Positions 34,267-45,689 of a stretch of DNA of 64,000 nucleotides are shown here, one piece after another. The DNA is from Hymenopus coronatus. Its lineage: Eukaryota; Arthropoda; Insecta; Mantodea; Hymenopodidae. Location: NCBI GenBank assembly GCA_030762935.1, contig CM060886.1:32845509-32909508 (forward strand). Direction: 5' to 3'. Made by a program: the position numbers and the translations under genes. Below the pieces are notes generated by a model. That model made no database searches. It saw only the letters and a program-made list of their open reading frames with translations, and was not told the origin of the DNA. Each line of letters starts with the position of its first letter. The first letter of the stretch is position 1.

Positions 34267-35255
34267 AAATTCTGATGTGTTCCATTCACATGACTTTCTC
34301 TATATCTTTGTAACAAATTATTGTTAATAAGCATATCTTTTATTTATGTCATGCTAATCGAGAAAAATTAGCAGAAATAGTCTTATTTCTTGCTTTATTG
34401 TAAGTAGAAGCGAAATAAGGGATTACCATAGGTTAAAGTGAAAGGCAAAAGCTGGTTGCTATGTGACTGATGTTTCTTTGTATGGACAGGAGTTGACAAA
34501 TTCCTGTATGAGAAAAGTGTAAGCTTTTCAAAGCTGAAACCAAGAAAAAGGAATATCTAAAAAACGATCAACTCCACGAAAAAAATTTATATAACAGAAA
34601 TTGTGTGTTTTAACGTGCTCTACATTTTTTGTGTGTTAAGTTTTTGTCCATCTCGTACGGTTTAGTATTTTGCAAAATTCATCCAGAATAAAGTAGTCTT
34701 CAGAGGCTATTCCCAGAAAATTCAAAATATACATTTTATTTGTCAGGTAAATGTCTTCAATATATGATATTTTAATCAAACTCGTTAGAGCCATTTTTTA
34801 GAAAACCAAAATTTTCGAAAAAAGTTTAATGTAAAGGATAGCTTGGGGTGGGGGGATTTTTCTCAAAAGCTTCGTGTCACATCCCTGGAAGATACGAAAC
34901 TTAAATACCAAGTTTGGTATTTTACCGACTTTTCGTTTTTGAGTTATCGTGTTCACAGGCACACGGACTCACGGACAAACGGACACACACACTCGGACGT
35001 ACCTTTTTATGAAAATACTTTTTTTGGATACAGGGGACCTTAAAACATATATTTCCGGTGAAATTTCGGTATCGATTTTTTTGGTGGAGTGCAATACCGA
35101 CTTTTCGTTTTTGAGTTATCGTGTTCACAGGCACATGGACTCACGGACACACACACGAGCCTTTTTCTGAAAATACTTTTTTTTTGGATACAGGGGACCT
35201 CAAAACATATTTCCTTCTCTATACACTATGTACATAGCACGTATTGAGAAAATAA
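34267..35255 (-). repeat. family H full-length copy with internal tandem duplication
   Basis: It begins TTCTGATGTGTTCCATTCAC and ends CGTATTGAGAAAATAAAAC. The segment from CCGACTTTTCGTTTTTGAGT through the CA tract to GGGGACC occurs twice (34925-35096 and 35097-35210), the second in shortened form. This makes the copy about 110 bp longer than usual. Confidence 0.9.
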
Positions 35256-35430
35256 AACTTATTCTTCTATCTACAACATGCTAATTAAGATAAGAATTAG
35301 CAGTAGTTGATTTATTACGTGCTTCCTTGTAAGTAGAAGCGAGATAAGGAATACATTAGAGTAAAGCCACAGTCAGATCCTTTAAAAACTAGTCCTATGT
35401 GAAACAATTAAGGTTCCCTTATCAGAATTT
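35256..35430 (-). repeat. family H internal fragment, old
   Basis: TTATTCTTCTATCTACAACATGCTAATT and AGTAGAAGCGAGATAAGG place this in the tail third. It fades out by 35430. Confidence 0.6.
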
Positions 35431-35518
35431 AAATATCTTTAAAAATGTATAATTATTCCACAACTGAAAGTGTTATATCTATTTAAGAAGATCCTAACTC
35501 TCCGAGGTGCTTTAATTG

Positions 35519-36250
35519 TACAGGTTTATTCAAAAAGAAAGAACAGATTTCAAACATTTATTGCTTCCAATCCACAAAAGATAGAAACATGATTCTAACG
35601 TTCTTGGAGAGAGAAAAGTGTACAATTTTACAATATGCATTCAATATGAGCACCGGCTCAAATTCGAACATTATGGTGATTAATTTTACCAGAAAGATGA
35701 GAAGTGCAATCATCGGGAAAAATTAATTGTTGAGCAAAATTGTCTTCTTCCATATCTTCTAAACATGCCGATGCACAATTCGTACCTTTTGTTGTGGTCC
35801 TCAGAATGCAATAACTTCAGTTAGTATGACTTCAGGTGCAGATTATGTTGGTAGCTTGCTTGTGATGTGGATTTCTTTCGTGTAGTGTACGCATACGCTC
35901 GACATTCATGTCCGATTTGCAAGGACGTGAATGTCCCGTGCTTTTCCTTTTGCTTATAATGCGGCGGTTGTTTATTAAATTGACAACGAAATGCTCGTTG
36001 AACTGCAACAATGAACCCTAGTTTTGCTAATTGCAGCACACAAAATGGTTTTTCTTGTGGTGTCGCCGCCATTTCACTACAGACATACAACAAACAACAG
36101 CGCCAATGCGGCCATGATTGGAACTTCTCCCCCACCCCACACTATTTCAATTGTAAATGTTTCTCTCTTCATGATCGTTGGAATTATGTTTCTATCTTTT
36201 GTAAACAATAACTTTTTGAAATCTGTTCTTTCTTTTTGAATAACCCTGTA
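35519..36250 (-). mobile_element. Tc1/mariner-type element with ~115-bp terminal inverted repeats
   Basis: The ends read CAGGTTTATTCAAAAAGAAA and the complement of CAGGGTTATTCAAAAAGAAA. Pairing continues (with gaps) to about 115 bp, through CAAAAGATAGAAACAT. TA flanks each end. The total of 732 bp is too short for a complete transposase, so the element is internally deleted. The transposase start lies at the right. Confidence 0.85.
35950..36075 (-). pseudogene. N-terminal piece of a mariner-like transposase (DUF4817-type)
   Basis: The minus frame gives MAATPQEKPFCVLQLAKLGF and then VAVQRAFRCQFNKQPPH, the usual EKAYCVLEFAKTxS...VQRxFRxxFxKxPP helix-turn-helix opening of this insect transposase family. 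The remainder of the frame is not recognisable and the catalytic region is deleted. Confidence 0.75.
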
Positions 36251-36327
36251 TAAATTCTTCATCATAATTCAGAAATTACTCGAATACACCCGTGCACAAT
36301 ATTCACATGTGCACCCAGAACCACCAG

Positions 36328-36502
36328 CGTTCGGAAGGGAATTAAAGCCGTTGGACCCGAGTCGTAGATTTACGGCACGTAAAAGAACGTCAAGCCTGAT
36401 AGAGAGACCTCTGAGCTAAATTAAGCGATCTGTCATGCCCAATTTAGAATGGGATGCTGAGAACCACAGTAGTTAAAGAGCGTCCATAAATAGCACGCCA
36501 TT
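36328..36502 (+). repeat. SINE type S4, 3' fragment
   Basis: CGTTCGGAAGGGAATTAAAG, GTCGTAGATTTACGGCACGT and GATGCTGAGAACCACAGTAG match the copies at 25.5 and 59.5 kb. It ends CACGCCATTTTT, where an H copy has its left edge. Confidence 0.88.
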
Positions 36503-37366
36503 TTTACTTTCTCTATACGCGCTATGTACATAGTGTATAGAGAAGGTATTGCACTCCACCCAAAAATTCGATACCGAAATTTAACGGAAAATACATGTTT
36601 TAGGGTCCCCAACATCCAAAAAAAGCATTTTCACAAAAAGGTCCGTGTCCGTGTGTCCGTGTGTCTGTGAACACGATAACTCAAAAACGAAAAGTCGGTA
36701 AAATGTCAAACTTGGTATTTAAGTTTAGTATCTTTCAAGGATGCGACACGAAGATTTTGAGAGAAATCCCCCCACCCCCAACTACCCTTTACATGGAATT
36801 TTTTTCAAACATTTTGATTTTCTCAAAAATGGCTCTAACGATTTTGATTAAAATTTCGTATATTAAAGATATTTACCTGACAAATAAAATGTATATCTTG
36901 AATTTTCTGGGAATAGCCTCTGAAGAGTAGTTTATTCTGGATGAATTTTACTGAATTTTGAATAACAGTTAAACCATAAGAGATGGTCAAAAACTAAATA
37001 CACAAAAATGTAGAGCACAATAAAACACACAATTTATGTTACGTACATTTTTTCGCGAGTCCGTCGTTTTTAAGACATTCCTTATTTTTGGTTTCTGCTA
37101 TGAAAAACTTATACTTTTCTCATATAGGAACTTGTCAACTTCTATCCATATAAATAAAGGAATTTCATTGACATAGATACCAGCTTTTGACTATCATTTT
37201 AACCTATGGTAGTCCCTTATTTCGCTTCTACTTACAAGGAAGCAAATAATAAGACTATTTCTGCTCATTTTTTCTGATTAGCATAAAGTAAATAAAAGTA
37301 TAACCTTTTTAAGAATAATTTGTTGCAAGGATATAGAGAAAGTCATGTGAATGGTACACATCAGAC
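36503..37366 (+). repeat. family H full-length, uniform subgroup
   Basis: It is inserted precisely at the T-run that ends an S4 SINE. It runs from ACTTTCTCTATACGCGCTAT to GAATGGTACACATCAGACTT. The GT tract is short (GTCCGTGTCCGTGTGTCC). Confidence 0.92.
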
Positions 37367-37582
37367 TTTTTTTTTCAATATAGTACTAACCTGAAGTTAA
37401 ACGGAACACGAGTTGCAAGCTAAACATTTATAAAATGAAGTAAACCTAACCAAGGGTTTAAACCTGCTTTGTAATACCGGGTCTTAGGAATATCTTAAAA
37501 TATGAAACACTTATGAAATGTTATATAAGTACCTTAGTAGCAGAATTAATTAATATTAATTATTTATAGGTTAGCTATAACA

Positions 37583-38629
37583 AAATCTGATTCTTTCCAT
37601 TCACATGACTTTCTCCACATCCCTGTAACAAATTACCTTTAAAAACATATTCCTCTATCTACTTTATGACATTCAAGATAAACATTAGAAAAAATTGTCT
37701 TAATACTTGCTACCTCGTAAATAGAAGTACTATAAGTAAATATACTAGCCGAAAGTAAAACACAAATCTTTTAAAAACTGGTTGCCATCGGTTGAAATCA
37801 GTTTTTATCCAGGTTCTAACAGAAGTTTCCAAATTTCCGTATGAGAAAAGTATTTTAAATCTAAAACAAATAACAAGTAATATCTCAGAAATGGTCAATT
37901 GCACGAAAAAAAAAAACGTGTATGATATAAATTGTGTGTTTTAACGTCATCGACATTTTTTGTGTTGTAAGTTTTCGTCTATCTCTGACGGTTTACCAAT
38001 TAGGCAAAATTCAGCAAGATTCATTCAGAATAAAGAGGTCTTTTAAGGCTATTTCCAGAAAATTCAAGATATACATTTTATTTTTGATGGAAATGGCTTT
38101 AATATGTGGTAGGTCGTGAGTTCGAATCTCGCTTTGGGTGAGATACCCGGATAAGGTTTTTTCCGGGGTTTTCCCTTATCCTATGAAGACGAATGTCGAG
38201 TAACCTTAAGCTTTATGGGCCAGATCATTTGAGAATCATTTCACCAATTTCCTTCATCGTCCGATATGACCAACCAGGCTAAAGGACGTAACTACAAAAA
38301 AAAAAAAAAAAAAAAAAAAAATGGTATTTTAATAAAAAAATTTTACAGCCATTTAAAAAAACAACAATTTTTTTCGAAAATTGTTCCATGTGAATGGTAG
38401 TTAGGGCGGAGGGATTTTCTTTAAATTGTGTGTCGCATACTTGGAAGAAGAACTTAAATGCCAACACACACAGACAGACAAACAGACACGCACACACACG
38501 GACCTTTTTCTGAAAATGCTTTTTTTGAATTAAGGGGTCCTAAAACATGTATTTGCGGTGAAATTTCGTTATCCAATACACCTTCTTAGTCCACTATATA
38601 CATTGTACATACGTGGCTAGAGAAAGTAT
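37583..38629 (-). repeat. family H copy split by a poly-A SINE
   Basis: It begins ATCTGATTCTTTCCATTCAC and ends ACGTGGCTAGAGAAAGTATA. A SINE lies at 38107-38321 within the TTTAATATGTGGTATTTTAAT block. The copy is diverged, with loss of the region after CTTTTTTTGAATTAAGGGG. Confidence 0.85.
38107..38321 (+). repeat. tRNA-derived SINE type S6 with A26 tail
   Basis: It starts near its B box (GTGAGTTCGAATCTCGC) and includes GGTTTTTTCCGGGGTTTTCC and GCCAGATCATTTGAGAATCA. It ends in 26 consecutive adenines, the longest A-tail in the window, which suggests a young insertion. The target duplication is short or decayed (ATGTGGT against ATGGT). Confidence 0.8.
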
Positions 38630-39047
38630 AACTGTCAATAGGCAGATAATTTACGTTATACCTATTTCCTTTTGAATAATTTTCAAGCGAATCTGCCGTA
38701 ATACATTTCGATTAGTGAACGTTAATCGATAGTATGTCTATTATTAGACTTAATCGATCAATATAACTCGGTCATCTACAGGCCATTGTACATGTTTGCT
38801 ATGGTCCCAGACGTACAGGGAAGCCGTATTTGTGTGGTGTTCAAATGTATTGTTGCTTGCACGAATGTTATGTTAAGGAGATTGCTGGAACCCTGTCAGA
38901 TTAGAGGTTGGGACTTGGTACGTGATTAGCTTAACAGCATCCTAATGGAGAATTAGAAACGCTTTCAAAACAGACAGATTTTAATTTCCTGGAAACGCAC
39001 TTAAGAAAGTTAGGTGACACTTTTATTCCTCATTCTTTGTTTTATTT
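38630..39047. other. unrecognised sequence
   Basis: No family or coding signature was seen here. Confidence 0.35.
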
Positions 39048-39637
39048 ATACTTTCTCTACACATACTATTACCTAAGATATTCAGAAGGTATTGCATTCC
39101 ACCCAAATATTCGGTATCGAGATTTCACCGGAAGTAGACGTTTTAGAGTCCCCTGTATCCAAAAGAAGTACTTTCAGAAAAAGGTCCGTGTGTGTATGTG
39201 TGTGTGTGAACACAATAAATGAAAAACGAGAAGTCGGTAAAATACCAATTTTGGTATTAAGTTTGGTAACTTTCAAGGATACGACACAAAGATTTTCAAG
39301 AAAATCCTATCACACGCAACTACATGGAAAAAATTTCGAAAAGTTTGATTTTCTCAAAAATGGCTCCAACTATTTTATTTAAAATATTTTATATTTAAGA
39401 TAATTACATGCAGAATAAAATATATATTTTGAATTTTCTGGGAATAGCCTCTAATGAATTTTTATTCTGAATGAATTTTGTTGAATGTTGCGTAACTGGT
39501 AAACCGTAATAGACAAAAACTTACTACAAAAAATTATAGATCACGTTAAAATACACAATGTATAGTATAGCTTTTTTCGTGGAATTGACCATTTTGAGAT
39601 ATTCCTTTTTATTTGCTTCGGATATAAAATAACTAAA
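39048..39637 (+). repeat. family H 5' two-thirds, cut by the next H element
   Basis: The hairpin is damaged (ACACATACTATTACCTAAGA). It continues to AAATAACTAAACTTTT, where the next H copy starts inside its T-run. No tail is found on the far side. Confidence 0.85.
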
Positions 39638-39638
39638 C

Positions 39639-40640
39639 TTTTTTTTACTTTCTACGCGTACTATGTACATAGTGTATAGAGAAATTATTGTATTCTACCC
39701 AAAAATTCGACACCAAGATTTCACCGGAAATACATGTTTTGGGTCCTCCTGAATCCAAAAAAAAAGCATTTTTACAAAAAGATCCGTGTGTGTGTGTCTG
39801 TGTGTCTGTGGATAGCATAGCTCAAAAACTAAAACACCGTTAAATACCAAGTTTGGTATTTAAGTTTGGCATTTTCCAAGGGTGCGACGTAAAGATTTTC
39901 AAGAAAATCCCCCCACACCCAACTACTCTTTACATGGAATATTTTTCGAAAATTTTGAGTTTCTTAAAAATGGCTTTAACGATTTTGATTAAAGTGTGAA
40001 ATATTAGATATTTACCTGACAAATAAAATGTATATCTCGAATTTTCTGGGAATAGCCTCTGAAGACTACTTTATTCTGGATGAATTTTACGGAATTTTGA
40101 ATAACTGCTAAACTTTAAGAGATGGACAAGAACTTACTATACGAAAAATGTAGAGCATGTTAAAACACACAATTAGTGTCATATACATTTTTTCGTGGAG
40201 TTCATCTTTTTTTATACATAACTTGTTTTTGGTTTCAGCTTCGAAAAACTTAATAGTTTTCTCTTACAGGAATTTGGTATATATCTTTCCTATACGATAT
40301 TTTAGTCAAAATCGTTAGTCATTTTTTAGAAAATCAAAATTTTTGAAAAGTTTTCAATGGAAAGGGTAGTTGGTGGTGTGGGGATTTTGTAGAAAATCTT
40401 TGTGTCGCGTCCTTGGAAGATACTGAACTTTAATTCCATGTTTGGTATTTAACGGACTTTTCGTTTTTGAGCTATGCTGCCCACAGACGCACACACATGG
40501 AAATGTTTCTAAAAATGCTTTTTTTTTTTTTTTTTTTTTTTTTTTTGTGAATTTCCGGTGAAATCACGGTATCGAATTTTTGGGTGCATTACAATACCTT
40601 CTCTATACACTATGTACATAGTACGTGTAGAGAAAGTAAA
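39639..40640. repeat. family H inverted duplication (F then R)
   Basis: A plus copy (39639-40274, hairpin to TACAGGAATTT) is followed by a minus piece (40276-40640) that repeats its first ~365 bp in reverse, ending at a second hairpin and TGTAGAGAAAGTAAAC. Both outer ends therefore carry the 5' palindrome and no tail is present. A T22 run lies at 40519-40546. Confidence 0.85.
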
Positions 40641-40882
40641 CAACTGATATAAGCAATAGACCAAAACACACTACAGAAAAAAGAACTGGAGATTTGTTTA
40701 AAACACACAGTATATAAGAAATAATTTTAGTGTGGCGTAAGCCGTTTCGGAAATATCCATTTTGAATGATTCAATTTGTTGAATACTTCTGTGATTATTT
40801 TTAACTCCTGACGATTTTCAATTATTTCTCGCCATTGCACGCAAAGAGTATGACAATTTAAGGTCCGTAAATAGTGACCAAT

Positions 40883-41801
40883 TTTTACTTCCTCTATACA
40901 TACTATGTACATAGTGTATAGAAAAGGTATTGCACTCCACCAAAAAATTCGGTACCGAGTTTTCACCGGAAATTTATGTTTTAGGGTCCCCTGTATCCAA
41001 ATAAAGTATTTTCAGAAAAAAGGCCCTTGTGTGGTGTATATGTGTGTGTGTCCCTGTGTGTGTGTCCGTGTGTCCGTGTGTCAGTGTGTCCCTATGTCCG
41101 TGTGGCTGTGAACAAGATAACTCAAAAACGGAAAGTCGGTAAAACACCAAACTTGATATCTAAGTTTAGTGTCTTCCAGGGATGCGACACGAAGATTTTG
41201 AGGAAAATTCTCCCACCCCAAACTACCCTTTACATGAATTTTTTTTTGGGAAATTTTGATTTTCTCAAAAATGGCTCTAACGATTTTGATTAAAATGTTG
41301 TATATCAAAGATATTTACCTGACAAATAAAATGTATATCTTGAATTTCCTGGGAATAGCCTTTGAAGAGTATTTTATTCTGAATGAATTTTACTGAATTT
41401 TGAATAACTGTTTAACCGTAAAAAATGGACAAAAACGTACTACACAAAACATGTAGAGCAGGTTAAAACACACAATTTATGTTATATACATTTTTTTCGT
41501 GGAGTACGTCGTTTTTGAGACATTCCTTTTTTGAAAAACTTAGACTTTTCTCATACAGGAACTTGTCAACTCCTATCCATATAAACAAAGGAACTTCATT
41601 GACATAGCAACCAGCTTTTGATTATCACTTTAACCTATGGTACTCCCTTATTTCGCTTCTACTTACAAGGAAGCAAGCAATAAAGCTATTTCTGCTATTT
41701 TTTCTGATTAGCATAAAGTAAATAGAAGTATAAGCTTTTTAAAAATAATTTGTTGCAGGGATATAGAGAATGGCATGTGAATGGTACACATCAGATTTTT
41801 A
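40883..41801 (+). repeat. family H full-length, uniform subgroup
   Basis: It runs from TTACTTCCTCTATACATACT to AATGGTACACATCAGATT. The GT tract is compound (GTGTCCCTGTGTGTGTGTCC). Its tail lies directly against Penelope sequence, which it truncates. Confidence 0.92.
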
Positions 41802-41822
41802 GTTGTAGCTATAACCTCTGCT

Positions 41823-42073
41823 TTATCGTATTGCATACGGTGTTCGTCTTTTGTGTTCTGTGATGCGCGTGTTGATGCTTCGCTTTGTAGTGCCGATGTA
41901 AACTTGGCTACATGTGCACAGAATTATGTAAACACCAGCTTTAAAAAGTAGATAGACTCGATCTATAGCTGATTTGAGGAACTGTTTTATTTTTGTAGTC
42001 GGCAAGTCTATGGGTTTCACTTGTTTTTCAAAAAGCTTACAGATATGACCTGCTATGTTTTTATATACGGTAA
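41823..42073 (-). pseudogene. Penelope-like retroelement, GIY-YIG endonuclease fragment
   Basis: The minus frame reads LLPYIKNIAGHICKLFEKQ, then LPTTKIKQFLKSAIDR, AGVYIILCTCSQVYIGTTKR and SINTRITEHKRR. AGVYxIxC...VYIGxTKRSxNTRxxEH is the GIY-YIG nuclease signature at the C-terminus of Penelope-like elements, and LPYIK is the usual linker upstream. The reverse transcriptase part is absent and the 3' side is cut off near an H insertion. The frame is open over about 84 codons, yet the fragment is clearly dead. Confidence 0.85.
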
Positions 42074-42282
42074 AAGTACTTTATTTTTATGTGTCCATCA
42101 CACTGTTATAGTTTTTACCGAGATAGCGACGTGAGCACATTGCCTCTGAAGATGCCCCTCACAAACAGAGACGAAACGTTATGAAGAAATATTTTAAACA
42201 AAAATATTTTAACCTACAGACCACGGCATTGTAAGTGGAAGGGAAATTGCTCAAAACTTAGAGTAATCAAGAACAACCAATA

Positions 42283-42642
42283 TGCACGACAAAGACCGGA
42301 GTGGAAGTTCATCAATCGTTATGGAGGAGCTGAATGTAAATGTTGAAAAAAGAATTCAGAAAAATCGGTGTTTCACCTGGGACACACTACATGACTTTTT
42401 GGGTGAAAAAGTTTCCCAACCACAAAGTGGTAGTACATAATGGCTCAGATCTTTGGCAGTAGAAGAGTATAACATCCGCATTGAAAAACCGTTACCAAGA
42501 GACAATAAATACCTTGATAGCAATGATTACGTTGAGAAATAGAGTAAGGTATTGTAACGTTATAAATAAAGGTTTGTGTTGATAGCTTTCGTTATTATTT
42601 AGTTATGCCGATTCGTCTGTTACTTTCTGGATAACCCTTGTA
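42283..42642 (+). pseudogene. mariner transposase remnant, internally deleted, with 3' terminus
   Basis: HDKDRSGSSSIVMEELNVNV and KRIQKNRCFTWDTLHDFLGE are the linker/helix-turn-helix II region of mariner transposases. About 130 bp later VEEYNIRIEKPLPRDNKYLD and SNDYVEK give the extreme C-terminus. The whole catalytic core between them is missing. The end GGATAACCCTTGTA looks like a mariner terminus, and no matching left end was found. Confidence 0.75.
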
Positions 42643-42787
42643 TTTAGTCCTTAAAATTATATATTATTTCTCGAAAATTTCACATCTATGCTAAGAGGCT
42701 AAGGGGATCGTGGTTTTAGTAGTTGTTTGCATGTTGAACTGCACAGCTGGAAACCAACAATTGCGAATCGAAATAACCGACGACATC

Positions 42788-43683
42788 AAAATCTGATGTG
42801 TTACACTCACATGACTTTCTCTAGCTGTACTACAAACTTCATACATAAGATCCTTCTTTTAATTTATTTTGGCGCCTTGCTAATCGTGGTACTCATTAGC
42901 ACAATGTTCTTATTATTTAGTTCCGTATAAGTAGGAAAAAAATAAGGGAATACACTAGGCTAAACCAATAGTCAAATGTTTTAAATACTGTCGTTATGCG
43001 ATTGTCATTACAAATCGCTTCTTTTCTTGGCCAGGAGTAGAACAAAAGACAAGCGGACACTCCCGTCTGAGAAAAGTATAAGTACTTCACAACTGAAACT
43101 AATAACAATGAATACCTCGAAAACGGTAAGCTCCACGAGAAAAATGTATATGACATAACTTGTGTATTTTAACAAGACCTACATTTTTTGTATAGTAAGT
43201 TTTTCTCTATCTCTTGCGGTTTCCTATTTATACCAAATTAAGCAAAATTCATCCAGAATAAAGTAGTCTTCAGAAGCTATTCCCAGAAAATTCAAGATAA
43301 GCGTTTTATTTCTTAGGTAAATATCTTTAATATATGATGTTTTTATCAAAATCGTTAGTGCCATTTTTAAGAAAATCAAAATTTTCGAAAAAAGTTCCGT
43401 GTAAAGGGTAGTTTGGGGTGGGGGGATTTTTCTCAAAATCTTCGTGTCGCATCCCTGGAAGATACTAAACTTAAATACCAAGTTTGGTATTTTAACTACT
43501 TTTCGTTTTTGAGTTATCGTGTTCACAGACACACACGGACCTTTTTCTGAAAATGCCTTTTTTGGATACAGGAGGTTCTAAAACATATATTTCCGGTGAA
43601 ATCTCGGTATCCAATTTTTGGGTGGAATACAATACTTCTCTAACCCTATACACACTGTACATATGGGGCTAGAGAAAGTAAAA
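42788..43683 (-). repeat. family H full-length, AGTGTAACAC variant
   Basis: It begins ATCTGATGTGTTACACTCAC. It is very close to the copy at 1930-2855, including GTACTCATTAGCACAATGTT and the same hairpin variant (ATACACACTGTACATATGGGG). Confidence 0.9.
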
Positions 43684-43727
43684 ATGAGCGATTGTATCCC
43701 ACATTAAATATCAGCGTGTCTCAAGAC

Positions 43728-43977
43728 AGCCGGTCCCCATGGCCGCGCTCGCCAATGCGTCCCGCTTTGGTGCTTCGTAGCGCTGGGGATCGTGGGATCG
43801 AGTCCCGCCTTGGGCATGGATGTTATATGTTTGTGTATATGTGTGAGTTGTAAAAGTAAGAAAACACTAATAATACGGCAAAACAAAGTAAACAGAAAAA
43901 GGTAAATAAAAGTAGGGTATACAGTGTCGGAGTCCTGATCAGACTCCGGTACTGTATTTAAAAAAAAAAAAAAAAAA
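43728..43977 (+). repeat. tRNA-derived SINE type S7 with poly-A
   Basis: Starts CCGGTCCCCATGGCCGCGCT. The B-box-like GGGATCGAGTCCCGCC follows about 60 bases later. The body includes ACACTAATAATACGGCAAAA, and the copy ends in A18. The second copy, in the other orientation, is at 46.4 kb. Confidence 0.85.
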
Positions 43978-44633
43978 GACGCGGAAAAAGAAACAATTGA
44001 CTTACTGAAAAGATGTAAATGCTAGAATAACCGGACAGAAAACTTCATTAGACACCACAAATTAATTATACATGTTTTAATTGTTAGGAAATTCAAATTC
44101 TTTAAAAGCTCCACCAGTGCACTGTGAATAATTTAAATTTAATGATACACTAGAGTACACTCTAAAATTCTGGATGCGTATAAATTCGTATTTTGCAAAT
44201 GGAAATTGCCAGTCGATTACCCAACTCCCTCCTATTGTACCTCCCTCTTGCTGAATTGCTTCTCGAGAGCTTTCGACATCCGACAGGCAACAGAACATGC
44301 AACGTTAGTCGTTGATTTTTTTTTTTTTTTGCTTGATCTGTGTATCGTGGTAGATGCAGTATTCGTTAAGCATCATTGTATTTAAACGAAATCAGCCAAG
44401 AAGAGCGTCTCTACTAGCTTTGATCCATTTCAGTTCATTGTTTTATTGTATATAATTTGCAAACGATGCCAAATATGAACTCAATTTCGAAGTTCTTTTG
44501 TTGCTAGAAGCGATACAATCTCATTCCTGTAGCGGTTAAATTTACTTTTTTCTATGTTCATCTAAATCTCTAGATAATCTATTAAATTTTCTGTTCTGCA
44601 TTAATTTTGCCTTTCAATGCATGTGCGGTTTAG
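43978..44633. other. unrecognised region with one protein-like minus frame
   Basis: The minus frame 44077-44298 has a non-repetitive amino-acid composition (IGGSWVIDWQFPFAKYEFIR among others) and could be a host exon, but I recognise no domain. The rest is AT-rich with no feature. Confidence 0.3.
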
Positions 44634-45431
44634 AAAAAAAAATCTGATGTGATCCATTCAAATAACTTTCTTTACATCTCTGCTAAAAATTATTGTTAAA
44701 AAGCTTATAGAAAAAAATAGCATAAATAATCTTATTACTTGCTTCATTGTAAGTAGATGGGAAATAAAGTAGTGCGATAGGTTAAAGTGATTGACAAAAG
44801 CTGGTTGCTATGTGACTGAAGTCCCTTTGTTTGTATGGACAGTAGTTGACAAATTCCTGTATGAGAAAAATGTAAGTTTTTAAAGCTGAAATCAAAAACA
44901 AGGAATAAAAAAAAAAAGCACAAAAAATGTATATAACATAAATTGTGTGTTTTATGGTGATGTACATTTTTGTGTATAATTTTTTTCTACCTCTTATGGT
45001 TTATCAGTTATGCAACATTCAATAAAGGTGATGCAGAATAAAACGATTTCTAGAGGCTATTCTCAGAAAATTCAAGTTATACATTTTATTTGGTATTTAT
45101 ATCTTATATAAAGCGGTTTTAATTAAAATCGTTAGAACCATTTTTGAGAAAACAGAATTTTTGAATTTTTTTCCATGTAAAGGGTAGGTTGGGGTGGGGG
45201 CATTTTCTTGAAAATCGTCGTGTTACATCTACCAAACTTAAATACCAAGTTGGGTATTTAACAGACTTTTTGTTTTCAGCTATGTTGTCCACAGACACAC
45301 ATACACACACTTTTTTGGATTCAAGGGGAACCAAAACATATATTTCCGGTGAAATCTCGGTATCAAATTTTGGGCGGAATAAAATACCTTCTCTTTACAC
45401 TATGTGCAAAGTACGCGAAGAGAAAATAAAA
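44634..45431 (-). repeat. family H copy, diverged
   Basis: It runs from ATCTGATGTGATCCATTCAA to GCGAAGAGAAAATAAAAAG. Several internal deletions occur (after AAAGCTTATAG and in the CA region), so it is about 80 bp short. Confidence 0.87.
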
Positions 45432-45689
45432 AGGCACAGAATGTGCCTTTAAAAGTTAAAGCATTAAATTTACGACCATTGAAATTGCTCATGTTTAAAT
45501 TCAATGACTGGCTCCCAAATACGACGCGGTTACATGCAGAGCTATCAACCGACTGATAAACAAATATTAATAGATGCGGACAATGCTATGTTCATGAATT
45601 TGTTAGCATTAACCTTGTTCATTGTTGACGCTGGATTTACTCTCGACCGCGTCTCTTCATTTCTCATTATATTCATAATGGGCCTACGA

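Noticed and set aside
40519..40546. T-run as a SINE or LINE poly-A tail on the minus strand
   Set aside because: It lies within an H piece at the place of the normal CTTTTTTTGG tract, so expansion of that tract is the simpler explanation.
42117..42190. Hammerhead ribozyme near the Penelope fragment
   Set aside because: CTGAAGATGCCCC...ACGAAACG resembles the CUGANGA...GAAA core, and Penelope elements can carry hammerheads. However, stem II does not pair and no clear stem III or cleavage triplet is seen. It is also on the opposite strand to the GIY-YIG fragment.
42100..42240. Penelope long terminal repeat
   Set aside because: The GAAGATGCCCC...GAAACG phrase is suggestive, but no second copy of the repeat exists in the window, so it cannot be shown.
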